Notes: generated by a model from the letters alone, not told the origin. DNA of 64,000 bases from Cellulomonas timonensis (GCF_900046455.1 NZ_FCOT01000012.1:434001-498000), one strand, 5' to 3'; counted from the first letter of the stretch, positions 46,175 through 55,911 are shown. Made by a program: numbers and translations.

Positions 46175-47177
46175 CGGTGCTTCCTGTCGTGTCCGGGGGG
46201 TGGGTCCGGGGGGTGTGGTGCAGCTTCGGCGCGAACATGCGGGTGATGAGCCGGGCCACGAGGTTCAGCAGCATCACGATGAGGATCAGCACGAGCGCCG
46301 CGGCCCAGGCCCGCAGGTACGCGACATCGGGGATACAGGCGACGCTCGCGTCGTTGCACGGCGTCAGGCCCTGGCTGTACTGCCGGTAGACGTACACGGG
46401 CAGCGTCATCATGCGGCCCTCGAAGAGGTTGTAGTTGATCGAGTCGATGACGCCGACGGTGATGAGCAGCGGCGCCGTCTCGCCGATCACGCGGGCGATG
46501 GCGATCATCACGCCGGTGCCGATGCCCGCGACGGCGGTGCGCAGCACGACCTTGACCACCATCAGCCAGCGGGGCACGCCCAGGGCCAGCGCGGCCTCGC
46601 GGAGCTCGTCGGGCACCAGGCGCAGCATCTCCTCGCAGGAGCGCACCACCACCGGGATCATCAGCACCGAGAGGGCCACGGACCCGACGGCGCCCATCTT
46701 GACGCCCGGGCCCAGCAGCACGGCGAACAGGGCGTAGGCGAACAGGCCCGCGACGATGGACGGGATGCCCGTCATCACGTCGACGAAGAACGTGACGGCC
46801 TTGGCCAGGGCGCCGCGCCCGTACTCGACCAGGTAGACGGCCACCATGATGCCCACGGGAACGGAGATCAGCGCCGCGAAGAGCGTGATCTCCACGGTGC
46901 CGACGATCGCGTGGTAAATGCCGCCGGCGTCCATCCCGCCGAACACCCCGCGCATCGAGTGCGACAGGAAGTACGGGCTCAGCCGCTCGACGCCGTTGGC
47001 GACGACGGTCCAGATGAGCGAGACGAGCGGGGCCATGGCCAGCACGAAGGCGGCGACGACGAGCACGCGCATGATCCGGTCGGTGCGCCGGCGACGGCGG
47101 TCGACGGTGCGCAGCAGGTCGCGGGTCGACAGGCCGCCCGTCTGCGCGGCGGGCGCGGGCGCGGAGGTCGTGGGCAT
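46175..47177 (-). CDS. pstA: Phosphate ABC transporter permease PstA (no stop before pstB)
   Basis: About 321 conserved residues (47177 down to about 46215) with six hydrophobic helices and the EAA loop [24 protein letters not shown]. The conserved part ends [12 protein letters not shown]. The frame then continues without a stop through and beyond pstB to 44535, and the other two frames are also stop-free in the stretch before pstB. The coordinates given end at the pstB start; the true C-terminus is unclear. Two 6-C runs (ACCCCCCGG and ACCCCCCGG) on the coding strand lie in this stretch. It starts 1 nt after the pstC stop. Confidence 0.75.
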
Positions 47178-47178
47178 G

Positions 47179-48261
47179 TCAGCGTCCCTTCTGGGCGCCG
47201 CGCGCGACGATGGCCCGGGCGGTCATGTTCACCGCGAGGGTGATCACGAACAGCGCGAGGCCGGTGGCGATGAGCGTCGAGACGCCCAGCGGGTTGGCCT
47301 CGGGGAACTGCGCGGCGATGTTCGCGGCGATGGTCTGCTGCTGGCCGGCGACCAGGAGCTTGAAGGAGTAGAGGGTTCCGGGCGACAGGACCATGAGCAC
47401 CGCCATCGTCTCGCCGAGCGCGCGGCCCAGGCCGAGCATCGACGCCGACGCGATGCCCGAGCGGGCGAACGGCAGCACGGCCGTGCGGATCATCTCCCAG
47501 CGGGTGGCGCCCAGGGCGAGCGCGGCCTCCTCGTTGAGGCGGGGGGTCTGCAGGAAGACCTCGCGCACCACGGCGGTGATGATCGGCAGGATCATCACCG
47601 CGAGCACCACGGCCACGGTGAGGATGACGCGCGGCGGCTGCGACGCCGGGCCGGAGAACAGCGGGATCCAGCCGAGGTTGTCGCTGAGCCACGTCCACGC
47701 GGGCGACAGCCACGGGGCCAGGACGACCACGCCCCAGAGCCCGTAGACCACCGACGGGATGGCCGCGAGCAGGTCAACCGCGTAGCCGAGCGCGTTCGCG
47801 AGCCGGCGCGGGGCGTAGTGCGAGATGAACAGCGCGATGCCCACGGCCACCGGCGCCGCCATGGCCAGGGACAGTGCCGCGACCAGCACCGTGCCGAACG
47901 CGAGTGGGCCGATGAAGCCCATCAGCGACGTGTCGGGCGGGAACCACGCGATCTTCGCGGACAGCTCCGCGGAGTCAGTCTGCATCGCGGGCCAGGCCCG
48001 CAGCACGAGGAACACCGCGACGGCGGCCAGCACGACCAGTATCAGCACGGCGGAGGCGGTGGCGGTCCACCGGAACACCCGGGAGGCGCCACGGTCCGCG
48101 GTGCGGGCGCGCCGAAGGCCACGAGGACTCAGCAGCCCGGCGCGGGCGCCGGTCATCGCGGCGTGGCTCTCATTCGATGTCCCGTCGGCCGCGTCGGCCG
48201 GTGGCTCCGGGGTGGGGTGCGACGCCTGGTCGCTCTGCCCTGTCATGCGTGGCCTTGTCAT
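47179..48261 (-). CDS. pstC: Phosphate ABC transporter permease PstC
   Basis: 360 residues from the ATG at 48261. A soluble N-terminal extension of about 65 residues (SDQASHPTPEPPADAADG) precedes six helices and the EAA motif NEEAALALGATRWEMIRTAVLPFA. Two further in-frame ATGs are possible (48246). A third ATG, at 48278, is out of frame, lies behind AGGAG and would make a 6-residue ORF stopping at the 48261 ATG. It is linked to pstA by a TGA-C-ATG junction. Confidence 0.92.
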   Translation of the reverse strand: MTRPRMTGQSDQASHPTPEPPADAADGTSNESHAAMTGARAGLLSPRGLRRARTADRGASRVFRWTATASAVLILVVLAAVAVFLVLRAWPAMQTDSAELSAKIAWFPPDTSLMGFIGPLAFGTVLVAALSLAMAAPVAVGIALFISHYAPRRLANALGYAVDLLAAIPSVVYGLWGVVVLAPWLSPAWTWLSDNLGWIPLFSGPASQPPRVILTVAVVLAVMILPIITAVVREVFLQTPRLNEEAALALGATRWEMIRTAVLPFARSGIASASMLGLGRALGETMAVLMVLSPGTLYSFKLLVAGQQQTIAANIAAQFPEANPLGVSTLIATGLALFVITLAVNMTARAIVARGAQKGR

Positions 48262-48283
48262 GCGTGCCCTCTTGTCATGCGTG
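48243..48283 (-). repeat. Triple CACGCATGACA repeat at the pstC start
   Basis: On the minus strand CACGCATGACA occurs three times, with its ATG at 48278, 48261 and 48246 (17 and 15 nt apart). Each copy supplies a potential start codon. Confidence 0.85.
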
Positions 48284-48313
48284 GCTCCTGCTCGGGCTGC
48301 CTGCTGCGGCGCC

Positions 48314-48352
48314 GGTGGCCGCCCCGCCTCCCCCAGGGGCGGGGCGGCCACC
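48314..48352 (-). terminator. Large hairpin between pstS and pstC
   Basis: Perfect 15-bp stem GGTGGCCGCCCCGCC/GGCGGGGCGGCCACC with a 9-nt loop, 9 nt past the pstS stop. It probably limits read-through so that PstS is made in excess of the permease, as in other pst operons. Confidence 0.8.
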
Positions 48353-48361
48353 GGCGGTTCC

Positions 48362-49483
48362 TCAGGAGGCGGCGCTGATCGAGTCGATCGCTGCCTGGAC
48401 GTCCGTGCGCAGCGCCTCGGAGATCGGCGCCGAGCCGGCGGCGCTCTCCGACGCCTTCTGGCCCTGCTCGCTCACCACGTACGTGAGGAACGCCTTCACC
48501 AGGTCGGCGTCCTCCTGCGTCTTGTAGGTCGGGCAGGCCACGCCGTAGGACACGAGCACCAGCGGGTAGGCGCCCGCCTCGGTGGTGTTCCGGTCGAGCT
48601 TGATGACGATGTCGTTCGCGTCACGCGAGTCATCACGCGGCGAGGCGTCCAGGGCCTTCGCCGCGGAGGCCTCCGACGGAGCCACCCACGCGTCGCCGAC
48701 CTTGATGCTCGCGGTGCCCAGGTCCCCGACCTTCGACAGGTCCGCGTAGCCGATGGTGCCCTGCGCGCTCTGCACCGTCTGGATGAGGCCCGACGTGCCC
48801 TGCGCCGACTGGCCGCCCTCGACGGGCCAGTCACCGCTCGCCTCGTGGGCCCAGGCCCCGCCGGACGCCTTGCTCAGGTAGTCGGTGAAGTTCTTGGTGG
48901 TGCCCGACTCGTCCGAGCGGTGCACCGTGGTGATCGCGAGGGACGGGAGCGTCGCGCCGGGGTTCTCAGCGGCGATCTCGGGGGCGTCCCACTGCGTGAT
49001 CTTGCCGTCGAAGATCGCAGCGGTGGTGGCCGCGGACAGGTTGAGGGAGTCGATGCCATCGAGGTTGAACACGACGGCGATCGGGCTGACGTACACCGGC
49101 AGGTCGATCGCCGCGTCGCCCGAGCAGCGCTCGATCGACTGCTCCAGCTCATCCTCCGAGAGGGCGGAGTCGGTGCCCGCGAACTGCACGCCACCCTCGA
49201 GGAACTGGGTGCGGCCGCCGCCCGAGCCCACCGGGTCGTAGTTGACGGTCACGTCGGGGTTCTCGTTCTGGAAGCCCGCGCGCCACGCCTCCATCGCCGA
49301 CTCGATCGAGCTGGCGCCGGCGCCGTTGAGCTCCCCGCTGAGGCCGCTCGCCGCTGCGGCGCCCTCGGTGGAGCCAGCACCCGAGGCGCCGCCGACCGGG
49401 TCGTCCGAGCCGCAGGCCGTGAGGGTCAGTGCGAGCGCGCCAGTCAGCGCCAGGGCTCCGGCGCGGTGGTGGGAGAGCTTCAC
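48362..49483 (-). CDS. pstS: Phosphate-binding lipoprotein PstS
   Basis: 373 residues. The signal ends LTLTACGS (lipobox). The PBP-like phosphate-binding fold shows LNGAGASSIESAMEAWRAGFQ, GSGGGRTQFLEG, VHRSDESGTTKNFTDYL and QSAQGTIGYADLS, with the Ser/Thr/Arg phosphate contacts of the family. It delivers phosphate to PstCA. Upstream PHO-box repeats suggest phosphate-starvation control. Confidence 0.97.
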   Translation of the reverse strand: MKLSHHRAGALALTGALALTLTACGSDDPVGGASGAGSTEGAAAASGLSGELNGAGASSIESAMEAWRAGFQNENPDVTVNYDPVGSGGGRTQFLEGGVQFAGTDSALSEDELEQSIERCSGDAAIDLPVYVSPIAVVFNLDGIDSLNLSAATTAAIFDGKITQWDAPEIAAENPGATLPSLAITTVHRSDESGTTKNFTDYLSKASGGAWAHEASGDWPVEGGQSAQGTSGLIQTVQSAQGTIGYADLSKVGDLGTASIKVGDAWVAPSEASAAKALDASPRDDSRDANDIVIKLDRNTTEAGAYPLVLVSYGVACPTYKTQEDADLVKAFLTYVVSEQGQKASESAAGSAPISEALRTDVQAAIDSISAAS

Positions 49484-49551
49484 AGAGGTTCCGTCCCGTC
49501 AGTGCAGTGCGCACCGTCTGTGCGCGACCACAACCGACGGTAGGCACGCCA

Positions 49552-49591
49552 GGTGACTGGACCAGACTCCCTTGGTGACCCCCGGGTGACC
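49552..49591 (-). promoter_or_regulatory. PHO-box repeats upstream of pstS
   Basis: On the minus strand GGTCACC occurs at 49591-49585 and 49580-49574 (11-nt period), and AGTCACC at 49558-49552, another 22 nt (two periods) on. G(G/T)TCACC repeats at 11-nt spacing are the actinobacterial PhoP/RegX3-type box. They lie 70-110 bp before the pstS start. Confidence 0.65.
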
Positions 49592-49624
49592 GGCGGACGA
49601 CGATTCGCCGCCCCCGCCGGCAGC

Positions 49625-50371
49625 TCAGGAGGGGACGTCGTCCGTGAGCTTGTAGCCCAGCCCGCGCACGGTCAGCAGCAACCGGGGGTGGGCGGGGTCG
49701 GCCTCGATCTTGGCGCGCACCCGCTTGACGTGCACATCCAGCGTCTTCGTGTCGCCCACGTAGTCCGAGCCCCACACCCGGTCGATGAGCTGGCCGCGGG
49801 TCAGCACACGGCCCGCATGCCGCAGCAGCAGCTCGAGCAGCTCGAACTCCTTGAGCGGGAACGCCACGACCTGTCCGTTGACCTGCACCACGTGACGCTC
49901 GACGTCCATCTTCACGGGGCCGAGCTCCAGGGTGTCGTCCTCGGGGTCCGCCGCCGTGCCCGACGGCGGATCCGCCGGCTGGGCGCCCGCGCCGCTGCCC
50001 GGCGCGATGGACTCGCGCCGTCGGAGCACCGCGCGCACCCGGGCGAGCAGCTCACGGAACGAGTAGGGCTTGGTGACGTAGTCGTCGGCTCCCAGCTCGA
50101 GGCCGACCACCTTGTCGATCTCGGCGTCCTTGGCGGTCAGCATGATGATCGGCACGTCACCGCGGGCGCGGAGCTTGCGGCACACCTCCGTGCCGGACAA
50201 CCCCGGGAGCATGAGGTCGAGCAGCACCAGGTCGGCGCCCACCCGGTCGTACTCCTCGAGCGCCTGCGTGCCGGTGGCGGCGGTGACGACCTCGAAGCCC
50301 TCCCGGGTGAGCTGGTAGGTCAGCGGGTCGCGATAGGACTCCTCGTCCTCGACCAGCAGGATGCGCGTCAC
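49625..50371 (-). CDS. regX3: OmpR-type response regulator RegX3
   Basis: 248 residues. The receiver domain carries LLVEDEESYRD, phospho-acceptor LVLLDLMLPGLSG and Lys of YVTKPYSF. A Gly/Pro linker with about 25 extra residues precedes the winged helix (FPLKEFELLELLLRHAGRVLTRGQLIDRVWG, KTLDVHVKRVRAKIE). It activates pst genes on phosphate starvation. It overlaps senX3 by 4 nt and faces pstS in tandem. Confidence 0.95.
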   Translation of the reverse strand: MTRILLVEDEESYRDPLTYQLTREGFEVVTAATGTQALEEYDRVGADLVLLDLMLPGLSGTEVCRKLRARGDVPIIMLTAKDAEIDKVVGLELGADDYVTKPYSFRELLARVRAVLRRRESIAPGSGAGAQPADPPSGTAADPEDDTLELGPVKMDVERHVVQVNGQVVAFPLKEFELLELLLRHAGRVLTRGQLIDRVWGSDYVGDTKTLDVHVKRVRAKIEADPAHPRLLLTVRGLGYKLTDDVPS

Positions 50372-51585
50372 GGGGTGTCTCCGGGGTTCTCGATCGGGCG
50401 CGCGCCGTCGGCGCGCCGCGTGGGGGTGAGGGTGCTGGTGGAACGTGGGATGTGGGCGGACTCCGCCTCGGGAAGCCGGATCGTGAACGTCGAGCCCTGC
50501 CCTGGCTGCGACCAGACCGTGACGTCGCCGCCGTGGTCCGCGGCGACGTGCTTGACGATGCTGAGCCCCAGCCCGGTGCCGCCCGTGTCGCGGGACCGCG
50601 CCGGGTCCACCCGGTAGAACCGCTCGAAGAGCCGTTCCTGGTCCTCCGGCGCGATGCCGATGCCCTGGTCCACCACGGCGATCTCCACGAGGCCGTCCAC
50701 GAGCCGCACACCGACGCCGATGCGGGTCTGCGCCGGCGAGTAGGCCACTGCGTTGTCCAGGAGGTTCCGCACCGCGGTGACCAGCAGAGCATGGTCGCCG
50801 AAGACGCGCAGGCCGGTGGGGCCACCCACCTCGAACACGATGCCCTTGGCGTTGGCCCCGGTCCGGGCACGGTCCACCGACTCCTCGATGACCCCGTCCA
50901 CCTCCACCGGGACAAGCTCCTGGATGGCGCTGGCGACCTGCAGGCGGGACAGCTCGATGATCTCCTGCACGAGAGTCGACAGGCGCGCGGCCTCGCCCTG
51001 CATGCGCCCGGCGAACCGGCGCACCGCCTCGGGGTCGTCCGCGGCGGCCTCGACGGTCTCCGCGAGCAGGGCCAGCGCGCCGACGGGCGTCTTGAGCTCA
51101 TGGGACACGTTCACCGCGAAGTCGCGGCGGATCTCCTCGACCCGGCGGGCCTGCGTGCGGTCCTCAGCGAGCACCAGCAGGTGCCGCGGCCCGACCTGCG
51201 CGACGCGCACCTGCACGGTCACGGTGCCGGCGCCCACCGGCCCGCGCGGCAGCTCGAGCTCCTCGTCGCGGATCACCCCGTCGCGGCGCACCTCCGCCAC
51301 CATCTCGCGGATCGCGGCGTGCGCGACCTTGCGGTCACGGACGATCCCGAGGGTGTACGCGGGTGGGCTCGCCCGGAGCACCCGGTCGTCGTCAGCGAGC
51401 ACGACGGCCGCCGATCGCAGCACGGCGAGCACGCGCACCAGCCCGTCGTCGAGCTCCGGCTCCGGCTGCGGAGCCATCTCCCGCTGCGAGCGCTCGCTCC
51501 AGCGGAAGCCGAGCGCGGCGATCAGGCCCGTCAGCAGGCCGATCAGCCCGGCCAGGACCACCACACCACCTTCGAGGCCATTCAC
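50368..51585 (-). CDS. senX3: Phosphate-sensing histidine kinase SenX3
   Basis: 405 residues. One N-terminal helix (VVVLAGLIGLLTGLIAALGF), a PAS-like domain (about 50-150), then HisKA with NVSHELKTPVGAL (phospho-His) and HATPase with NLLDNAVAYSP and DTGGTGLGLSIV. Classical SenX3 has two helices; only one is evident with the GTG start at 51585, the first good start. Partner of RegX3; PhoU and Pst keep it inactive when phosphate is ample. Confidence 0.95.
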   Translation of the reverse strand: MNGLEGGVVVLAGLIGLLTGLIAALGFRWSERSQREMAPQPEPELDDGLVRVLAVLRSAAVVLADDDRVLRASPPAYTLGIVRDRKVAHAAIREMVAEVRRDGVIRDEELELPRGPVGAGTVTVQVRVAQVGPRHLLVLAEDRTQARRVEEIRRDFAVNVSHELKTPVGALALLAETVEAAADDPEAVRRFAGRMQGEAARLSTLVQEIIELSRLQVASAIQELVPVEVDGVIEESVDRARTGANAKGIVFEVGGPTGLRVFGDHALLVTAVRNLLDNAVAYSPAQTRIGVGVRLVDGLVEIAVVDQGIGIAPEDQERLFERFYRVDPARSRDTGGTGLGLSIVKHVAADHGGDVTVWSQPGQGSTFTIRLPEAESAHIPRSTSTLTPTRRADGARPIENPGDTP

Positions 51586-51657
51586 GCTCTTCAGCGTACG
51601 TGGGGCGCCTGTGCAGGTCAGCGACCTGGCGGGCAGGACGCCCGTTCCTCGCCTGAT

Positions 51658-51686
51658 GTTCACCTCGACGCGGGCGCCCGTTCACC
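51658..51686 (+). promoter_or_regulatory. PHO-box repeats upstream of phoU
   Basis: Two exact GTTCACC copies, at 51658-51664 and 51680-51686, 22 nt apart (two 11-nt periods). They lie 60-88 bp before the phoU start and between phoU and senX3, so they could serve either. Confidence 0.7.
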
Positions 51687-51745
51687 TGCGGCTGCGATCC
51701 TGGGGACCGCGGGACACTCCTGACCGCCCAGAGAGAGGCAACTCC

Positions 51746-52399
51746 GTGCGCCACATCTTCGACGCCGAGCTCGCACAGCTCGGTCAGGACCTGGCGGCGA
51801 TGAGCCGCCGGGTCGAGCACGCCGTGACGAGTGCCGGGACGGCGCTGCTGACCGCCGACCTCCAACTCGCCGAGTCCGTCATCGCCGACGACCTCGCCAT
51901 CGACGCGATCGAGCGGGACCTCGACGAGCGGTGCGTGCTCCTGCTCGCCCAGCAGGCCCCCGTGGCCACAGACTTGCGGGTCGTCGTGTCGTCGCTGCGG
52001 ATGAGCGCGACCCTGGAGCGCATGGGCGACCTGGCCCGGCACGTGGCGGAGGTCGCGCGCGGCCGGTACCCCCGGGTGGCGATCCCGCAGAGCCTGTCGG
52101 GCACGTTCGCCGAGATGCACGACGCCGCGGCGCGCGTGGGCCGGCGCACCACCACGCTGCTCACCACGCACGACCTGGCCGTGGCCGAGAAGATCGAGCG
52201 CGACGACGACCTGCTCGACGCGCTGCACCGCGACACGTTCCAGGCGACGCTGGGCCCCGCATGGGACGGCACCGCGCAGGAGACCGTCGATGTGACGCTG
52301 GTGGGCCGCTACTACGAGCGGTTCGGCGACCACGCGGTCTCGATCGCGCGTCGCGTCACCTACCTGGTCACGGGCGACTCCGAGGCCGCGGTGCGCTGA
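51746..52399 (+). CDS. phoU: Phosphate transport regulator PhoU
   Basis: 217 residues, two PhoU three-helix bundles. The start RHIFDAELAQLGQDLAAMSRRVEHAV and the metal-binding helix LRMSATLERMGDLARHVAEVA and its repeat VGRYYERFGDHAVSIARRV are clear. It restrains SenX3 and Pst when phosphate is ample. GTG 51746 is preceded by GAGAGAGGCAA. It is divergent to senX3. Confidence 0.95.
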   Translation: MRHIFDAELAQLGQDLAAMSRRVEHAVTSAGTALLTADLQLAESVIADDLAIDAIERDLDERCVLLLAQQAPVATDLRVVVSSLRMSATLERMGDLARHVAEVARGRYPRVAIPQSLSGTFAEMHDAAARVGRRTTTLLTTHDLAVAEKIERDDDLLDALHRDTFQATLGPAWDGTAQETVDVTLVGRYYERFGDHAVSIARRVTYLVTGDSEAAVR

Positions 52400-52429
52400 C
52401 GCCGCCGGCCACCACCGCCCGCCACGACA

Positions 52430-52470
52430 CCGAAGGGCGCCGCACCCCCACGGGGTGCGGCGCCCTTCGG
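52430..52470. terminator. Bidirectional terminator between phoU and gpmA
   Basis: Perfect 19-bp stem CCGAAGGGCGCCGCACCCC/GGGGTGCGGCGCCCTTCGG with a 3-nt loop, between two convergent genes. Confidence 0.92.
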
Positions 52471-52492
52471 CGTATGCGGTGTGTGGCAGGGG

Positions 52493-53233
52493 TCAGCGAC
52501 CCTGGTTGGCCACGGCCTTGATCGCGTCGGCGGCGGCGGCCGGGTCGAGGTACGTGCCGCCCGGGTTCGTCGGCTTCAGCGTCTCCTCGTCCAGCTCGTA
52601 GACGAGCGGGATGCCGGTGGGGATGTTGATCCCGGCGATCGTCTCGTCGTCGACCCCGTCGAGGAACTTCACGATCGCGCGGATCGAGTTGCCGTGCGCC
52701 GCCACGAGGACGGTCTTGCCGGACTTCAGGTCGGGCACCAGGTCCGACTCCCAGTAGGGCACGACGCGGTCGAGGACCTGCTTGAGGGCCTCGGCGGACG
52801 GGATCGGCTCACCGGCGTAGCGCGGGTCGCCGTCCTGCGAGAAGGCAGAGCCGGGCTCGATGGGGGGCGGCGGGACGTCGTACGAGCGGCGCCAGAGCAT
52901 GAACTGCTCCTCGCCGTACGTCTCGAGCGTCTGCTTCTTGTCCTTGCCCTGCAGGGCGCCGTAGTGGCGCTCGTTCAGGTGCCAGCTGCGGCGGACCGGG
53001 ATCCAGTGGCGATCGGCGGCGTCCAGCGCGAGGTTCGCCGTGGTGATGGCGCGGCGCAGCAGCGAGGTGTGCACGACGTCGGGCAGGACGCCCTCGTCGA
53101 CGAGCAGCTTGCCGCCGCGCTTGGCCTCCTCGACACCCTTCTCAGACAGGGGGACGTCCACCCAGCCGGTGAACAGGTTCTTGGCGTTCCACTCGCTCTC
53201 GCCGTGGCGGAGCAGCACGAGGGTGTAAGTCAT
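52493..53233 (-). CDS. gpmA: Phosphoglycerate mutase (2,3-bisphosphoglycerate-dependent)
   Basis: 246 residues. Catalytic [10 protein letters not shown] (His), [22 protein letters not shown] and [19 protein letters not shown] (second His) give the dPGM signature. It interconverts 3- and 2-phosphoglycerate in glycolysis. ATG 53233 begins [11 protein letters not shown]. In mycobacteria gpm1, senX3, regX3 and mshA are also near neighbours. Confidence 0.97.
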   Translation of the reverse strand: MTYTLVLLRHGESEWNAKNLFTGWVDVPLSEKGVEEAKRGGKLLVDEGVLPDVVHTSLLRRAITTANLALDAADRHWIPVRRSWHLNERHYGALQGKDKKQTLETYGEEQFMLWRRSYDVPPPPIEPGSAFSQDGDPRYAGEPIPSAEALKQVLDRVVPYWESDLVPDLKSGKTVLVAAHGNSIRAIVKFLDGVDDETIAGINIPTGIPLVYELDEETLKPTNPGGTYLDPAAAADAIKAVANQGR

Positions 53234-53310
53234 GGTTCCATCCTGCCGCACCAGCGCCGTGGCGCACGGGGGACGTTCGACCCGTGGGCGCCCAGGTCAG
53301 CGCTCGGTGG

Positions 53311-54639
53311 TCACCGGCGCCGGCGGTCGCCCTCCATGGCGTAGACCTTGAGCACCTGTGCCGCGGTGGCGTCCCACCCGTACCGCTCGGCGACCCGGCG
53401 GGCCCCCTGCGCCCACGTGGTGCGGAGCTCGGGGGCGGCCAGCATGGACGTGAGCGCCTGCGCCCAGGCGGTGGGCTCATGCTCGGCGACAAGCCGGCCG
53501 GACACGCCCTCGACGACCACGGAGCGCAGCCCGCCCACCGCCGCCGCCAGCACCGGGGTGCCGCACGCCTGCGCCTCGACGGCGACCAGCCCGAAGGACT
53601 CCGAGCGGGACGGCATCGCCACCAGGTCGGCCGCGCGGTACCAGCGCGCGAGCTCCGCGCGGGGCACCGGATCCCGGAACAGCACATCCGCCTCGACGCC
53701 GCTCGACGCCGCGAGCGCCTGCAGCTCGCGCACCGCCGTCGGGCGCCCGCTGGGGCCGCCGAGCACCACGAGCAGCGGGACCCGGCCGCCGCTGGCGGCG
53801 ATCTCGGCGAGGGCGCGGACCAGCAGGTCCGGGCCCTTGAGCGGCTGGACGCGCCCCGCGAACAGCACGATGTCCCGATCGGCGGGCAGGCCGAGCGCAC
53901 GGCGCTCCTCCTCCCGGGAGGGGCCCGGGGTGAACAGGTCGAGGTCGACGCCGGGCGCCACGACGTGCACGCGGGCCGGGTCGGCGTCGTAGAGCTGCAC
54001 CAGCTCGTCGGCCTCCTGCGAGGTGCTGGCCACGAGCGCGTCGGCGGCCGCGACAACCTGCTCCTCGCCGATGACGCGGCCCAACGGCTCCGGGCTGTCA
54101 CCCGGCGCCAGGGACGCGTTCTTCACCTTGGCCATGGTGTGCATCGTGTGCACCAGCGGCACCTCCCAGCGGTCCGCGGCGAGCCAGCCGACCTGCCCCG
54201 AGAGCCAGTAGTGCGTGTGCACGACGTCGTACCAGCCGGGCCGCCGGGCCGCCTCGGAGCGCAGCACCCCGGCGGTCATCGCGCAGAGCTGGCCCGGGAG
54301 GTCGTTCTTGTCGAGGCCCTCGAACGGTCCGGCAGGGACGTGGTGCACCAGCACCGGGGGGACCACACCGGGCGGCACCGTGGCCGCCAACAGCACCTCG
54401 CAGGCGGCGTCGCCCGTCAGCGGGCTGCCGTCCGCGGACGTCCCGTCGAGCATCACCGTCTCCGGCAGGGCCGAGGATGTGGCGCGGGTGAAGATCTCCA
54501 CCCTGGCGCCCCGTCGGGCGAGCGCCTGGGCCAGCTCCGCCACGTACACGTTCATCCCGCCCGCGTCGCCTGTGCCCGGCTGGTCGAGCGGCGACGTGTG
54601 CACCGAGAGCATGGCAACCCGGGGTTGCTCGTGGGTCAC
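53311..54639 (-). CDS. mshA: D-inositol-3-phosphate glycosyltransferase MshA
   Basis: 442 residues, GT4 fold. It makes the first mycothiol intermediate from UDP-GlcNAc and inositol-3-phosphate. [35 protein letters not shown] is the typical N-terminus, [14 protein letters not shown] and [12 protein letters not shown] follow, and [14 protein letters not shown] plus [22 protein letters not shown] form the donor site. GTG 54639 is preceded by AGGAG. A mycothiol pathway fits the phylum. Confidence 0.95.
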   Translation of the reverse strand: MTHEQPRVAMLSVHTSPLDQPGTGDAGGMNVYVAELAQALARRGARVEIFTRATSSALPETVMLDGTSADGSPLTGDAACEVLLAATVPPGVVPPVLVHHVPAGPFEGLDKNDLPGQLCAMTAGVLRSEAARRPGWYDVVHTHYWLSGQVGWLAADRWEVPLVHTMHTMAKVKNASLAPGDSPEPLGRVIGEEQVVAAADALVASTSQEADELVQLYDADPARVHVVAPGVDLDLFTPGPSREEERRALGLPADRDIVLFAGRVQPLKGPDLLVRALAEIAASGGRVPLLVVLGGPSGRPTAVRELQALAASSGVEADVLFRDPVPRAELARWYRAADLVAMPSRSESFGLVAVEAQACGTPVLAAAVGGLRSVVVEGVSGRLVAEHEPTAWAQALTSMLAAPELRTTWAQGARRVAERYGWDATAAQVLKVYAMEGDRRRR

Positions 54640-54771
54640 AGCGCTCCTGTCGAGGATCTGGCATCGCGGCGTCTAGCGGATGGCCGGCGCGATGGCGGCA
54701 ACCTCCATTGTGGGCCAGATCCGCGCCTCGGCCGACCCGTCGTCCGCCGCGGGCCGGCCGTGCCGGGCCGC

Positions 54772-55911
54772 TCAGCCGATCGGGTGCGGCACCACGCAGG
54801 CGGCCGAGGGCGTCGGCAGCACACGCGCCACCGAGCGGCTGCCCGGCGCCAGGGTCACGACTGCGCCGGGGACTTGCTCGGCCACCACCGTCCAGCCGTC
54901 CACGACGGCCAGGTGCCGGGGCCACCCGCCCGACAGCTCGGTGGCCACCGGCTTGGACTCCACGCGCCCCTCCCCGCCGACGCGCAGGGCCACCACCAGG
55001 TCGGTCTTGCGGACGCCCACGAGCAGCAGGTCGCCCTCGCGCACGATGTGGGACGGCAGCGCCGTCGACGGCAGCTCGGCAGACGGCGGCGACGCGAGCG
55101 GGACCCGCTGCACGTGGGCGCCCGTGGCCGAGTCCTGGTCCCATGACAGGACGTGGACCGCGCGGTCGAGCTCCCCCACCACGTAGGCGTGGCGGCCGTC
55201 GGCGGCGAAGACGAGATGGCGTGGGCCGGCGCCTGCGGGGAGGCGCGCGGCGATGCCGTCCTCCGTGAGCAGGCCGTCGTCGGCCACGCGGTACCGGCGC
55301 AGCTCGTCGGTTCCGAGGTCGCTGACCAGCAGGTGTCGGCCGCCCGGCGCATGTGCGACGAAGTGGGCGTGCGACGACTCCTGGCGGTCGGCGCGGGGCC
55401 CGGAGCCGGTGTGGCCGAAGACCTGCGCCGGGCCGCCGGCCGCCGCGACCTCGGGGGCGAGGAACCCGGCGGCGTCCAGCGGCAGCACGGCCAGCGTCCC
55501 GGAGGCGTAGTTCGCGGCGTACAGCGTGCGGGCGTCGGGCGCCAGCAGCAGGTGGCAGGGCGAGTCTCCACCGGAGGACACCGTGGCCTGGTGGACGAGG
55601 GGGTCGTCGCCGTCGGCCGGATCGGCCACCGTGAACACGCTGACCGTGCCCGGATCCTGCTCCCCCACGGCGTACAGCACCCGCCCCGAGGGGTGCACGG
55701 CCAGGAACGACGGCGCCGGGGTGCGCACGACCTGACGTCCGTCGAGCCGCCCGGTGGCCGGGTCCAGCGTGACCCGCCAGATCCCCTCGCCCGCGCCGGC
55801 GGGGGCGTCGGCGCCCAGCTCGGGGTACGTGCCGACCCACAGGGTCCTCGGGCTCGGGACAGACGCGGTGTCAGGGGCGGACGGCGGGGACGGCTGGGGG
55901 TGGTCGGTCAC
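54772..55911 (-). CDS. Lactonase-family beta-propeller protein (6-phosphogluconolactonase-like)
   Basis: 379 residues. The seven-bladed YbhE/Pgl propeller pattern includes LWVGTYPELGAD at the start, PSFLAVHPSGRVLYAVGE, SGGDSPCHLLLAPDARTLYAANYASGTLAVLPLD, and GPRHLVFAADGRHAYVVGELD. Family members hydrolyse lactones such as 6-phosphogluconolactone. Its substrate is unproven; being beside the xylose locus, a sugar lactone is plausible. GTG start at 55911. Confidence 0.88.
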   Translation of the reverse strand: MTDHPQPSPPSAPDTASVPSPRTLWVGTYPELGADAPAGAGEGIWRVTLDPATGRLDGRQVVRTPAPSFLAVHPSGRVLYAVGEQDPGTVSVFTVADPADGDDPLVHQATVSSGGDSPCHLLLAPDARTLYAANYASGTLAVLPLDAAGFLAPEVAAAGGPAQVFGHTGSGPRADRQESSHAHFVAHAPGGRHLLVSDLGTDELRRYRVADDGLLTEDGIAARLPAGAGPRHLVFAADGRHAYVVGELDRAVHVLSWDQDSATGAHVQRVPLASPPSAELPSTALPSHIVREGDLLLVGVRKTDLVVALRVGGEGRVESKPVATELSGGWPRHLAVVDGWTVVAEQVPGAVVTLAPGSRSVARVLPTPSAACVVPHPIG

